Source: Polytrichum commune (Eukaryota; Streptophyta; Polytrichopsida; Polytrichales; Polytrichaceae). Taken from it: DNA of 64,000 bases. The DNA lies in contig OX485807.1 in the NCBI GenBank assembly GCA_950295325.1, positions 45,104,440-45,168,439 on the forward strand, written 5' to 3'. The notes under the pieces are model-generated. The model was not told the origin of the DNA and ran no database searches. It worked only from the letters and a program-made list of their open reading frames with translations. Below are positions 20,851-33,473 of the stretch, one piece after another. The position numbers and the translations under genes were made by a program. Within the stretch, counting starts at the first letter, position 1; each line of letters begins with the position of its first letter.

Positions 20851-21871
20851 TCTTCGTCCTCCTGGATGGCCGCCGCGACAGCATCGTGGGAGGTGGCCGA
20901 GGGAACTTCTGGGGGCGGAGGAATCCCAACATGCGTAGGGTGGGGCGCGGAGTGGTGTGATGGTCCTCCTGGGAAATGGCCCTGCGGGGGGTACTGGCCT
21001 AGCGGGGGGTATTGCGATGGGTATCTTCCAGGGAAGGGGTAAGCCGGCTGGGGGGGCGCCGAGAAGCTCTGCATCTTGTTGAGCATGGCGAGGATGGCGT
21101 CCGTCTTCTCGTTGGATTGCCTTAGCTCCTCCTGAATTGCTTTCATCTTCTTCGCATTCTCCTCAGCAGCCTTCGCCATGTCCTCCTTCATCTTCTGCTC
21201 GAGCTCGGCGTTAAGCTCGGCGACGGAGAGGGCCTCCTCCTTGACCCGCTTGTTCTTGTCGAAGTCGACCCCCAGCTCGACCATTATCTCCATATCTCCC
21301 TCGTCCTCGTCGGAGACCTCGATGATTGCCCCCGGAGGCAGCTCCACGTAGGGGGTCTTCTTCATCTTCCGCCTAGTGTTGCGGAAGTGGTCCAACGACG
21401 GGCGGGAGCGTTGGTCCAGAAGGTCGAGGTTCTCCATCTTGGGAACCACGACTGGCCTGGGCGACACCGATGTCGAGCATCCCCCGGGAGTGCCGAATGC
21501 CTCCGCTCCAGACGTTCTCGCGGGGAGGACATCTTGGGTTGTCCCCGCGGACGACCCCGTGTATCCACCCGGAGTCCCCTGCACGTCGGATGGGTTTCCC
21601 GACGGCCCCAAAATTCGCAGAGGCGTGACGTCCAAGGATCGGAGGATCGCCTCGACGTTGTAGGAGGGCGCGGGCTCGTCGTCGTCCGTCTCCATGGCGG
21701 GCATGCCCTCGTCGACGGGCATGTTGATGTCCGTCCTCGGGAGGGACATGTCCTCCAGGTCCATCGTGGAGGCCTTCGCCCTGTGCACCTGGAAGTCCTC
21801 CTCGTTGATGGCGTCAATGAAGCTGTTGACGACCAGCCCCAGCATCTGAGATCCAAGAAAATACGTTAGAA

Positions 21872-21967
21872 TATACGAACGCACGTTCGTAAACATCAAC
21901 GACGAGAAACAATGTCGTCAAAACCCAAGACAAGTTGAGGTGAACTTTACGAACGAGCGTTCGTAAA
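21872..21967. repeat. Two family-B palindromes in intron 2
   Basis: Sites at 21872-21893 (spacer CA) and 21946-21967 (spacer AG) lie in the intron between 21846 and 21986, matching the intron that holds three sites in A1. Confidence 0.92.
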
Positions 21968-23343
21968 TATTAGTTGGAGAGCTTACCATCGTAGCGTACA
22001 TGAACTTGCTGCCTCCACAAACGTTGTACACGGTCTCTCCGCTTATTGCCACGCTCTGCAAAACGGAGACGTAGAACTCCAACCTGAGTTCCATCGCCGG
22101 GAAGATGGTGTACAAGGTCTCCTGCAGCAGATCCTTGGGAGGGGGATGGGGGATGCTGTAGATCTTCTTGAACGTAGTATTCGCCCTGACAGGGGCTCGC
22201 CCATTCCGAAGCGCGTTGTACGTCAAGAAGACGAGGCTGACCGCCCCCACCTGTTTGTTTCCCCTGGCCTCGTTGATGGCCACGATCCCTTCCGTCTTGG
22301 CGGGCACGTAAGTGCTGTGGAAGATGCTGTACTCGAATTTGATTGACTTCTCGTACAGGTCGACTACAGCAGAGAGCTTCTCCTGCTCGACTATCCACAG
22401 CCAAACGTGAGGCTCCCTCATGTCCGGCGACTTGTGCTCCTTGAACTTGGTCATGAAGGGGTTGTAGAAGGGCATGTCCTTCACCCCCTGCCTCGACGCA
22501 CCGGGGATCCCCCTGAAATCGATCAGGGCAAATGGGCACCCCCGTCGATCCTCCCTCACCTCGGCCCTGTTCATGGTCCGGTCCCACTTGGAAAATGTGA
22601 CCCTCTCCACTCCGCTTGTCACCAAACAAAATCTGGCCACTCCTTCGAATGTGGCCAACCTCTTCCGCGCCAAAAAGCTTCTGTATTGCTCCACCTCCTG
22701 GGGATCCGTCTCGGTTTTCTTTGTCCTCTTGTTCCCCTTCTGCTTCAAAATGGAGGCGTGCTCCTTGACAAGACAACGCATTGAGGCTCCGGAAATGTTG
22801 TAGTCGACCTTGAACATCTTCCAACTAGCCCAATTAACGTCTCCGTCGGCTAAGATGAATGCGTACTCCGGTATTAGGCCGCTCAACTCCCTCATTGCAG
22901 CAGTCTTCAACTTGCGGTGTTCGCACCATTCCTTGATGGAATACGTGCCGGGCTTGTGTCTTGGCCTCTTCAAAAATATCTTCGGGTATGGGATGGTTCT
23001 TCCCACTGTGTTCCCAAGAAGATGCACCGCGCACCTCTGCAACTCGGACTATGTTAACCCTTGAAGGGACCTGAAGAACTCCCTCAGTAGTGGAGGGGCC
23101 TCCCCGGTCTTCTCAGCGCTGTATTTCTCCTCGGTGTCGGGGTTGACCAGATCGCCCGAGCTGTGCGCATCAAAAAATTGTGTCCACAACTCCCAAGTGT
23201 CCCTGTTGCAATAGATGAGGCGGAGCTCACCCTTGAGCTCCAGGACAGACTTGGTTGTTGTAGACTTCATGTCGATGGAGGAGAACTTGTCCACCATCGC
23301 GTCGCAGAATGCCTGCAGCAAGAAAGGCATCAGTAACGCACAA

Positions 23344-23428
23344 AATACGAACGCACGTTCGTAAATTTGAATGTCAAAGAACTTGAAAATTTGAATGTCA
23401 AAGATATTTACGAACGTTCGTTCGTAAA
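23344..23428. repeat. Two family-B palindromes in intron 1
   Basis: Sites at 23344-23365 (spacer CA) and 23407-23428 (spacer TT). The second ends five bases from the E1 splice donor, as close as in family A. Confidence 0.92.
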
Positions 23429-24757
23429 CTCACCTTCCATTGTTGAGACGGCGTCTTCGCGTTCTCCCTTTCTTTAGGGGGGCACCCGTGGACGACCCAG
23501 ACGTCCCTTGCAGCCACTATGTTGGCTGCCCACAACGCCTCGAAGGCCTTGATCTTGTTGCCGGAGTTGAGGAAGGTGGATATCTTCCGCAGCTTGTCCC
23601 AATCGTCCGACCACACCAAGAACGCCTTCCAGTAGCGCAAGTCCTCCTTCAGCTCATGCTGGAAGTTGTCGTCCTTGAGGATTATCTGGGACGCCTCCAA
23701 GCTGTGTTGTCCGTCTATGATCCAGAACTCTCCATTCTGGATCCGTGGCCAGTCCTTCTCCGTCGGACGGGATGTCAGCCCCTTCGGCATGACGCAGATG
23801 GTCTGCATGTCCCACTTGACATTGTTCATTAGATTATTGATCTGCCACTTCACACCACCGCTCTCGCGAGAGCGAACCACCCATTTGTTGGGGGACATCT
23901 CGCACTTGAAGCAGTCCACGTTGAATGTGAAGTGGCGTCCCATGGGCCAGCAATCCTTCGAGTAGTTGTTGAAGTCTCGAAGGATCCTCGTGGCCTTCAC
24001 AGCGTCAGGGTTCTCACCCTTTTTCAAGGGGGTAGGCATTACGACAGGCGAGGTCACCTCCGCGGTCTCTGTTACTCCCGATTTCTCCATCTCGTCCCTT
24101 GTCCTCTTCGATGGCGTGGAGTGTCTACTGGGGCCCTCCGTCGCCCTGCTCGCGGAAGGCACATGCCTGGGTGCACTTTTAGATTCTCCTGCCCCTGATG
24201 TGGATGGTTTCCTGGGGCTCTTCTTCTTCTTGTTTGCCTCAGTGACCACACTGTTGTATTTGGAGATGTTCAATGCAAGGGCGGTCAATTTTCTTGCCGT
24301 CCAGTATGGGCTCAACGCATATTTGGAGAAGAGGCCGTCCAGGTCGAAGTGCTTGGCATCTTCCACTACGTTATTGGTGGCGTATTGGTAGGAGAATGTA
24401 TGTTTCTGGAAATGCAACAAGAGGTTGATATGATCCTTCTTGTTCTTCATGTCCATAATTACATACTCCCCCTGGGCCTCTGTGGACTCTATCTCCCACG
24501 TCTTCATTTGAACCCACTGTTCAGGCTGGTCCACTCTGGTCTCCAGCTCGTAGGTGAAGCGCATGCAGAAGAGGCCGTCTCCGATCTTCTCTGGCAGTGC
24601 CGTCCACTCCCCCATGAAGTCTTCCTTGGGGACATAGTTGTCGTTGCCGTTGTCGTCTAACACCGACTCTGGGAGGCGATCGACCTTCACCGCGAACATC
24701 TCAATGGCGCTTCTGCTTGATCTTGCCATCTGCAACAGAATATAAACAATTAGTGAC

Positions 24758-25003
24758 TTTACGAACGAACGTTCGTAAATGACATGCATATCCCACATAC
24801 TACGCAGTGTTAATGCGTCTTTGCAATTGATGTAATTATATTTATGAACGTTCGTTCGTAAATGAGGGGTTGCAAGATAATATAAATTTTTAGTATTGAG
24901 TTTACGAACGAGCGTTCGTAAAAGATATGAAGATCAAAGAGACTACTCGTCATGAATGTATTTGCAATATATTTGGTTATTTTTGCGAACGATCGTTCAT
25001 AAA
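24758..25003. repeat. Family-B palindromes upstream of E1
   Basis: Four sites at 24758-24779, 24841-24862, 24901-24922 and 24982-25003 (spacers AA, TT, AG, AT; two have one or two mismatches) lie just upstream of the CAG/ATG start. This is the position of the leader-intron cluster in family A. The B sequence stops at 25024 where A2 begins. Confidence 0.92.
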
Positions 25004-25024
25004 AGATATAGGTTTTCTAGATTT

Positions 25025-25052
25025 AACACTATATTCGTTAAATTGAGACTTT
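25025..25052. repeat. Terminal inverted repeat, inner end of A2
   Basis: The same 28-bp end as at 18004-18031, in the opposite orientation. It starts AACACTATATTCG next to family-B sequence. Confidence 0.9.
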
Positions 25053-25563
25053 TTGGGCATTTTGAGACATTCACAGAAATAAGAACAAGGATAAATGGAA
25101 CACGTATTGGAGAAAGTTGTAAGATGCAAACACTTTGAAGCGGGTGTTTAGAACAAGAACCCCATTAATAACTCATATTTGGGATTGTTTAGGGCGGGCA
25201 ATCCAAACCTTAGGCCAAGTTGAAGGGGAAATCTTAAAACATTCATATTATCGCACAAAAACTTGTATGAATATGGTTTAGGTAGGGCAATCCAAACCAT
25301 AGATCATATTGAAGGGGAAATATGTGAACCAATATAATATAACATACAAAATATTCCAAACTCATATTTGTGATGGTTTAGGTAGGGCAATCCAAACCTT
25401 AGACCATATGGAAGGGGAAATCATGTGACACTTATATTATTGCAAAAAAAAACATACAAAGTGTGGCATGTAAAATGCATAGCATGCTAACACCACACAT
25501 CCATTGGATAGTGCGACCCAAAATGTTCTTGCCTATGGCCCAAAACCCTACGCCTACTATGGC
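25053..25563. repeat. Subterminal region of A2 with relic palindromes
   Basis: Mirror of 17493-18003: AT-rich, no gene. It holds the decayed sites GGTTTAGGTAGGGCAATCC near 25275 and 25377, a third near 25190, and a fourth near 25505. Confidence 0.7.
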
Positions 25564-26368
25564 CTATCTAGCCTCGGAGACTACCTCTTTTTCTTTTGCT
25601 TCATTTTCTTTTTCTTTTTTTACTTTTGCCTCTTTTTCTTTTGCTGCGGCTTCTTTTGCTCGCATTGCTTCAACATTCCTGAAAATCTCCGCCCCGCGAC
25701 TATAGCCATTCTTGGGGTGACCGCCATCAAAAACACATTTTGGATTCCGTCGGCCGCCCGAATTATACGACGAAGAATTCGAATACGATGAAGTGGACTG
25801 TCTTGCATTTCTGGTCATGGAGTAGAAACGCTCCAACTCGACGGACGCACTAGCCCGCATAGGTTTACGGGTGGGAGCAACCTGCAACGCGTCAATGCAA
25901 GAACACATGTGTTAGTTTAGGGAGGAAGACCCAAACGTGTCACACGTTCAATTTTTAAGTGCGGGATGATTGTAATGCGCGGTTAACCATGTTTTGGGGG
26001 GGGGGGGGGTTCACCTTGTCACCGGGGGCGTTCCCGTCGGAGTTGGCGAGGAGGGGCAAGGCGTCCCGCAAAGGGATAGGAAGGGTGCCACTCTTCGTGG
26101 GCCGAGCGTCCATCCGCAGCCGCCGTTGAGGTGTAATACTGCCGCCGGGCCGAGAGGGGGACGTCCGGATGCATTTGCGATTTATGCCCTTGAGCGGCGA
26201 CGGGGACAGAGATGGCCGGAAGATTTGCTTGGGTGGGGGGCTATCGACGACGCCGGCGTTGATAGGCTCCTTGGAGTAGTCGATGGTGGACGCGGCATCG
26301 TAGACGGTCTCGTAGAAGAAGCTCCCCAAGTTTGATTCGCTGACGATCTCAATCGAGGGCTCCAAAAC
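25564..26368 (-). CDS. Cassette exons E5-E6 of A2
   Basis: E5 is 26368-26015 and E6 is 25881-25564, identical in plan to A1: a Ser/Pro-rich E5, and an E6 with a Lys/Glu/Ala tail ending KEVVSEAR. The intron between them has a poly-G/C run whose length differs from A1 (26000 versus 17050), a usual slippage site. Confidence 0.5.
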
Positions 26369-27741
26369 CTGGCGCAAAAAAAGAAACAAAACAAAACCCA
26401 AGGGGAGGGGGGAGCATGTGAAAATCGATATACAATTGAGGCATAATATATCACACACAATGGCACACCATGTAGTATCTCAAATGAGTTTATTATATTT
26501 CGCGTGAGCGTACAACTCTCTGTACATATAGTCCTTCGGATCCATGTATCTTTCGCCTATCGGATTACAACTAAGGAACCGGGGCACGGGTAGTCCGCTC
26601 CCCACGAGCGTTTGAATGTACTTAAGTAGGTCTAACAAAAAGCGGTCTCGGACCTTCTCGACCGTCCACGTGGGGCAAACTATGAAGTTCGAGGTCGGGT
26701 TCAAAATGTTTTTGGAAGCGCTGTCGTCCACCATCAACGTGTTGTCACGGGTGGGGCGAACGTCGTAGGGACAGCCGACCATGGTCGGACGCTGGTCCCA
26801 TACGACTGGCTTCAAGACCTTAAGAAATTGGTTTACGGCGGGGTTGTTGGGCTTCTTCACAACCCTGCCCTCGGGGGTGTATAATGTTTTACAAGAATCA
26901 TGTCCTAGGACCAAGCACGGGGGTTGGAGTCCCTTGAAGATGAACTCCACGACGGCCTGGGTATTCTCGGACTTCATGGAGCTCCAAATGATCACCCACC
27001 ATTTGGATAGGGCGACCTGTAGGAAGCGCCGAAGGGACGGGCGGAGGTACACTAGCTTGCTTTTGATGTACGCGGGGGGTCCATCGTAGTTGGCGTCCTC
27101 GGGCTTGCAGAAAGGCACCGTAGGGACCCTCGGACAATGCACGCACTGGACAAGGACCCCGTTGAGGTCTAGCACGAGGAACCGGGTCTTGGGAGGCGAA
27201 GGTGGCGAGGGCAAAATCGGGGGGACCACCGCGCTGTCCTCCACACTCCTCGGAGAGGATCGGTGGGGAGCTGCGACGCTATGCTCCGAACCCTGCGGCG
27301 ACGAGCGAGAGAAGGCGGACGAGGACTATGTTATGCTATGTCCATCTCAAGCAGAACGGAAATTTTGTGCAAACACAAGAAGAATTGGACCATTGGTGGC
27401 AACAAAAACATACAAGGGGAACAACATACATTGGGACACGGATGCAAACATATGGGCGCCAAAAATAATAATTTTATTTTTACAAATCTCTATGTACAAT
27501 TTGATTGGGGGGGACCGCGGTGAACGAGGGCATTCACACTACCCTAATTCTACATCTACAAAATTGGTTGCGCGCCGCCAAGGTCGAGCGTAGTCGAGTG
27601 CAGGTGAGACGAAGGGGATCGCGGGGGGGCACGTTGGGGGGAGGGGGAGCAAGTGTAGAGCATGGGGGGGGGGGCAGGGGGTGTGCATTTCCTCCTAGCA
27701 AGGGGGACACGACCACGCCAACAAGACAATGACCCAGGAAG

Positions 27742-28153
27742 TTTGGGTCGGTCGATCCAAACTGGGGAGGGCTCAGTGTATTACCTCGCCCTGGTCATGT
27801 CTCGACGATGTGGAAGCCTCCACCGTCCCCGCTGCCCCGCCTCTCTCGCCACCGCCTTCTCCGACGACGTCAGGAACCTTCTCCTGCAAACGATCGGCAT
27901 CAGGCCCTTGTCCTAAACCAATCTCCGCATGTGCATCATGCATGCGTTCATCGATTTGGTTAGGAGTAGAGGTATCACCAGGCCCTTGCAGGCCTTCAAC
28001 ATCTAGCATGGCCGTGTCTAGTTGACACCCATGTTGGTCAAGGGAGGACTGCGCTGCAACGGGGTTTGGGTCGCCCGACCCAAACTGTCCTGCATCTGGA
28101 GAGGGCCCTTCGGACACTCCAGTGGATGGTGGGTTTGGGTCGGTCGACCCAAA
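27742..28153 (-). repeat. Palindromes in intron 3 and coding exon E3 of A2
   Basis: 27742-27761 (one mismatch) is in intron 3. 28065-28084 and 28134-28153 lie in the E3 coding frame and encode FGSGDPN and FGSTDPN, exactly as in A1. Confidence 0.9.
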
Positions 28154-29347
28154 CATCCTGGGGTCGTCCGCTTGGTGAGGGGGCGCCATGACTATGGGGG
28201 GCCGAAGTGGTGGAGGGCCCAAAGGGGAGGAGGCTCCAAAGACGCGCCAGATGTTGGGGTCATCCACTTGCTGGACCGGCGCGTACGGAACTTGGTGGGG
28301 CCGAATCAAGTGCTGGAAGCTGAAAGACGATTGCGGCACAGGCTGCTGAGGGATGCTCTGCGGAGGGAAGCCGGGGGGCAAGTGCGGGAAGGAGCTGGAG
28401 GGAGCCACCACCAAACCTTGCGCCCACATTCCTTGTATCACTTGTGATATCAATTCGGCGTGGGACGGAGGTTGGGCCATCGCCCTCTGTCGCTCCTGCT
28501 CCAACAGGAGAGCCCTCAGCTCTGCTACCTCGTTCCGCATTGAGGGCTCTTCAGCGGCAGCCTTCTGCAGACGGACGCGTTGCTCCTCGTCCCTCCTCAT
28601 CTTCTCGTTCGCCTCCTCCACAGTCAGGACCTCGGGCTTCACCCTAACCATGCCAGCGAACGCTGTCGGGGAGGGGGGATCTGATCTGAGCCGTTTGGCG
28701 AGCTCAATATCATCGTCGTCCTCGCTGCTTATGGCAATGGTCTCCTCCACGGAGTAGTCGCCATACAGCTTCTTCCCCTTCAACTTCCTCCTCTCCCTGA
28801 ACGTGGCGGTCGCGTCCCTGGAGTACATGTCCCGTGCATCGTCCACAGTCAGGACGGGCACGAGCTTACTCTGCGGGGTTGCCGCCCGCATCGCCTTCTT
28901 CCGTTGAGGGGCTTCGGATTGTTGCGTGAAGCCCGTTGCCCCTTCCTCGACGTCGCCTTCCTTCTCCGCCTCCTCGTGTTCCTCTGCTTCCTCCTCCTCC
29001 TCCTCAACCTCGCCACCTTCTGTGCGGGACGGATTGCCCGGATGCAACCCGACCAGAGGTTCGGGAACTTGGGTCGTGGCCCTCATGGCCATTTCCTCCG
29101 GGTTGATGCGCCTCACCCTATCAAGAGGGTTTTCGCCACCCTGAACAACCTCGTCGACGTAGCTACCCGGGATCCAATCGAGGATGTCCATCTTCTTCGC
29201 CAGCGATTTCTGCACCCTATAAAATGGCAGATCGCCATCCTCTATGTAGGAGTATATATTCAGCCCCGACATCTACACAATCCAAGTTATAGGGAAATTA
29301 GAATTTGTCGAGGCAGTCACATATACAAGACTAAGTGAAATGTGTAG

Positions 29348-29439
29348 TTTGGGCCGGTCGACCCAAACCTGCAAAAAGCCTAGTTTGGGTCGGTCGACCC
29401 AAACCTGCAAAGAGCCTAGTTTGGGTCGATCGACCCAAA
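29348..29439. repeat. Three palindromes in intron 2 of A2
   Basis: Mirror of 13619-13710: three sites with 36-bp spacing, the one at 29348-29367 with one mismatch. Confidence 0.92.
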
Positions 29440-29662
29440 CTGCTTACGAGCTATAGAAAGTCACTTACCATAGCAGCATAGACAGGTTTTGAGCCTCCGA
29501 AGACGTTGAAGATGCAGTCCCCTCTCCTCGTCAGCGTCCTCATCATTCTCATGTAAAATTCCATCCGCAGCTCATCTAAAGGATAGTTCGTGTATTTAGC
29601 CTCGTCGTAGAGGCACTTGTTGGCACCCAACCCTTCTGGAACTTGGAAGAGTTTGTCCATCC

Positions 29663-29690
29663 AACACTATATTCGTTAAATTGAGACTTT
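29663..29690. repeat. Terminal inverted repeat, left end of A3
   Basis: Starts AACACTATATTCG, identical over 28 bp to the right end. The flank is ATCC at 29659-29662. Confidence 0.93.
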
Positions 29691-30194
29691 CTCTAGTCTC
29701 AAATTAATATATGGATCAAAGAACTTGAAGAGGCCCGAAACTATATTGTCAACAATCTCAATTATATTATATGTTCTAATATCCCAAATCTATGATGTGC
29801 GGACATAAGCACATATGGTAGAGCACTCGACACCAACTTCATCAACAAAAACACTTTGGGTAGAGCACTTCAAACAAGTTTCACCCAAAAATATATATAA
29901 AAGGATTTCTATTATTAGCATGTTCAATAGAATATAGACATTGCAACATACAAAGTGCATGTAATAAATGCATGTTTCTTCATTCGAGAATATAGTCCCA
30001 AGCATAATAATAAGATGAACTTCAATTGCAGCTTGAAATATAGTAAATGGATATTCATCCAACTCCAAACAATATAGTATTCGTAAGTTCTACCCAAACT
30101 CTGCCCCAATTTTGAAGAGCACACATATGTGTAATTTATATTGCTATAATTACGTATTAAACTATAATCATGCTAACACAATCCTACCAACTTC
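29691..30194. other. Left subterminal region of A3
   Basis: AT-rich, no gene seen. Directly inside the TIR is a small inverted repeat, TTGAGACT...AGTCTCAA (29681-29702), followed by CAAATTAATATATG, which the mini-element at 5509 shares. Related phrases (TAGAGCACT.GA or CA) repeat near 29820 and 29862. The region would contain the 3' UTR of the transposase gene. Confidence 0.5.
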
Positions 30195-33100
30195 TCATTC
30201 AACGTGGGTTGCTTCTTCTGCAATCCGAGCAAGGTTGTCTTTTGCAAAAGTTATGTACTTTTGAGGGATGGACACTGATCCACTATGGTGTTTCCGTGGT
30301 TTCCATGCTATGAATATGGAATCTGTATCTACCCAAGATGGACCGTGCTCAGAATCCACCTTCCACCGAAAGTTAGGGTTTGTATCCCAGCCTGTATAAT
30401 GCCGAATCACATCTTCATTCCTTGCTGTCGGTCGATAGTACTCCACTTGTATTTGTCGAAAATGAGGGCTGGAAGTTACAAAATTAGGATTGGACAAAGC
30501 TCTTGCCACCCACACTGGCTTCGCATATGTCTCGTCTCTAGGACGCAAAATGAGCATATAACCTTCATGACAATCCACTGCAATGCGGAAAGATGGTGGG
30601 GGACGACTACTAGCAGGCCCCACGTAATGGTCGTCCACATCAAACTCCTCTCGAACCTCTCCATTTCCCAAAAGACTAGGCTCTGAAGCTTGTACATCGA
30701 CTCGTGTTTGTGGCCAAAATCCATGCCTCAAAGTATGAGGGCTATCTTGGTGGAGGTCTGCCAAGGCGGCACGAACACGTGTCCAATAATGTATCCAACT
30801 CCCATAACGATGCCAACATGATCCGCCAACATCCGCTATTTTCAAACTCTCCCAATATTGTATGAAGCCTGATATACCTTTCAAAATATCCTCCAAATTC
30901 TTCATGGCTATTGGCTTACAAGGCCTAGGCTCCCCATCCGGTAACATGGTCTTTCCATCCGCATCCACGCGCCACACAAGAAGACCCTCCGGCGGGCTCC
31001 AGTCTTGTGACGTGCACAACAACTTGTATTGCATGGCCGGGACACCATCGTCACGCATATAGAAGCGGAATTGTTGTGCCTTCGTATGCCCGATCAATCG
31101 GTGAGCTCCACTTCGAATATAAGGTTCTATAAATGCCTTGAAGTCTGGCACCTCCTCAATCATATGGGGGATGACGGGAACGTTCTCCAAATCCATGTAC
31201 GACTTCATCAATAATGGAATTGTAGGGAAATCCTCCTCCCGCAACTTCATGCTCCACCGCCCAAAAGATGCATCAATATCATCGTGCGTGTGGCCTACCA
31301 ATAGGAAGGACACAAAAACCTCCTTGAAAATGCCTTTCGCAACCAACAACGACCAATATGCAAATACATATCTGCTTTTATTGTCCTTGGCACAATTGTC
31401 CAATTGGACACGCAAAGTTGGAGGCAACTTCTTGGCAATCACGGGTTCATTGGGTGGCTCGGGCAACGAATGCAAGCATACATCTTTTCCATCCAACACC
31501 GCTTCATATAAAGGTGTTGAACCCGTGTTCTCAAATAACAATCCTGAAGAATAGGCTGGTGGTTTCTCTAAATCACGTAAAAGCCTTGCAAATGATCCTA
31601 TCGTGTGGTTTGAATCCGCTGGATACAAATCAAGAGCATAATGAGCAAATTTGACATCACCGTGTCCATGTGCAATCATTCCTGCAATGCCAACCCAACG
31701 TGATTAGCATCTATGTATGAATAAACCATTATGAAGGAATCCATGTTCTCCAGTACATCACGGAATAAAATACAACAACATTTAGGGTATATCATGACAT
31801 TGTTTCGAAGTTCACCTGTAACCGATACAGGCAACTTGAAAAACCCATCCGTGGCCTTGATTCGATTTGCAAAACATGGGGAGGCTGTTTTGGCATGGTC
31901 CATTTTGTCATGGATGACCGTAAGAACCTCCAAGGGCCTGGAGATGGACAAAGCTCTATTTGTGTAGTAATCATTACGGTGTGCCTCTTGCATGTTCACG
32001 TGCTTGAAATAGTTCAATTGATGCGCTGCATATGACTCGGTGCCCATCGTGTGTGCATCCCGGAGGCGCTTCAACTTCTCGCAATTAGAGCACCTGGCAA
32101 ATTTGTCCCCTCGTCTTTTTGTAATGTATTCGCTAAAGTTTTGTTTCTTGATTGCACTCAATTTTGACAATGAAATTGGCTCCAACCCAATCTTCTCGCC
32201 AACTGCATTAACGTCCAACAATATGTCTTTCCATTTTGTGCCTGTGGGAAGAACTTTCTCCACAACCTTTTCACCGGTTGTGAGTGTGCGTGTTTTGTGC
32301 GGCATTGCATCGGCAAGAGGGACAATGATGGTTGCTAGAGTGGCCGTTGCTTGCCTTGTTGCTTCCCTAGGCTTCTTTAAACCCACGTTACCATGGTGAC
32401 GGGACCGGCGGCCTTCCTTGGCATAAGCAGCTTGTCTATAAAAGTCCGATTTCGACACACCGTGAATGGTGTACCATGCCTTACAACACACGTCTATGCT
32501 TTCAATGGTGATGACCTTGCGACCCGTCCCATTCACATGTATCGCCCTATGGACATCAAGTTTTCTTGTGGATCTTAGACGGAAATCTCCAAGCCACATT
32601 TCTTCGCGGATGGCCTTCAATTTATCCCTTGGAAACAATTGGCAACAACGATGCACACAACAATCCTTTGTGGCAACTTCTCTAATGGACTCCTCCCCGA
32701 GCAACCTTTGACGTTTACAATCAGTTGCAGACGGAGCAGGACGTGCCAATGTATCGTACTTTCTTTGACCCTTGCGCGGCCGCATGTTTGATTGCACCTC
32801 CTTTTCGATTTGCATGTGTCGTTGCTCATGTTCACGCAAGCTAACTCCATCAATTGTGACATTCCTCAATGGCCACCTGCGGAGGGAGAACCTATGAGTG
32901 GGATCCACCTCGGAATGAACGACCGACTCCAATATGACAACCCCAACGTCCTCCGTGCCAAGCGGGTTTTCATCAATGCAATCTTGCGGATGGGTGTTAC
33001 GGCAAATCCCCTCCGCCACAACAACTCCACTATCGTTAAGAAGTATCACCTCCAAATTCACCCACGAAGCCCTTGAAAGTCCCGTACATTCAACAATGGG

Positions 33101-33259
33101 ACACTGCGGTACGGAAGACGAAGGTAAATCCAAATGATCTTCATCCGCACTGTCAGCCATAGTAGCCTCCCCGACAATGTCTAGGTCATCATCAGATGCA
33201 GATGGCCAAGTGGCCATGTCATCAGATGACCAATCCCCTATTTCACTAAACCCATCCAT
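30195..33259 (-). CDS. DUF7869-like putative transposase, intact (A3)
   Basis: Exon 1 is 33259-31816 and exon 2 is 31681-30195; 1,444 plus 1,487 bp gives 976 aa without a stop. The start is the ATG that follows the acceptor TGTAG/GCAGA, chosen because A1 and A2 have the same arrangement (the upstream in-frame part is unlike theirs). Motifs: acidic N-terminus; CCVHRCC; RCSNCEK then a His-rich run; HDKMDHAK (31895-31920); LDNCAKDN (31381-31411); GHTHDDIDASFGRW (31262-31303). The last two blocks are the hallmark of DUF7869-type proteins, which look RNase H-like. Catalysis of A-family transposition is inferred from the intact frame, the TIRs and the TSD. It is divergent from the cassette. It could instead be a helper protein, but no other candidate recombinase is present. 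Confidence 0.78.
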
Positions 33260-33473
33260 TCTGCCTACACACATGAACATTGAACATTGTCTTAAAATCA
33301 CAAAAATTGTAGGTTCAAATCGAAGAACAAAAAAACCATCATATATAAACAAAATTGCAAATACTCAGTGCTCATACAAGTTCATATGACTGCTATGCCA
33401 TTGGGCTTGTAAAGGTTTCGGAAGGCCAGTGGCCACACCGGCACCCAGATCCCAACCACACTTAGAGGCTGGG

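Larger units (their letters stand above)
18417..24729 (-). pseudogene. ParB-like / MTase-like / FCP1-like cassette gene, family B
   Basis: Exons on the minus strand: E1 24729-23434 (432 codons, ATG directly after CAG), E2 23312-21987 (442), E3 21845-20394 (484), E4 19820-19054, and an E5-like part about 18942-18417. E1 keeps IDGQHSLEAS (23701-23730) and PPKERENAK. E2 ends GETVYNVCGGSKF, again glycine-motif-like. E3 has a SIM-like AIIEVSDEDEGD (about 21300-21335) and a coiled coil. E4 has VVFDLNGVLC and ends LNKLI-stop. Defects: an in-frame TAG near 23049-23051 in E2, and a frameshift in E4 near 19615. The E5 acceptor is unclear. Intron positions and phases match family A, which shows common descent. 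Function unknown; see the A3 copy. Confidence 0.7.
18032..25024. mobile_element. Family-B element fragment between A1 and A2
   Basis: This 6,993-bp stretch is bounded on both sides by the outer tip of a family-A terminal repeat. It holds a minus-strand cassette homologous exon by exon to the family-A cassette but strongly diverged, and it uses a different palindrome (half-site TTTACGAACG). No transposase gene and no own terminal repeat are visible, so it is either a truncated element or the middle of a larger B element split by two A insertions. Confidence 0.8.
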
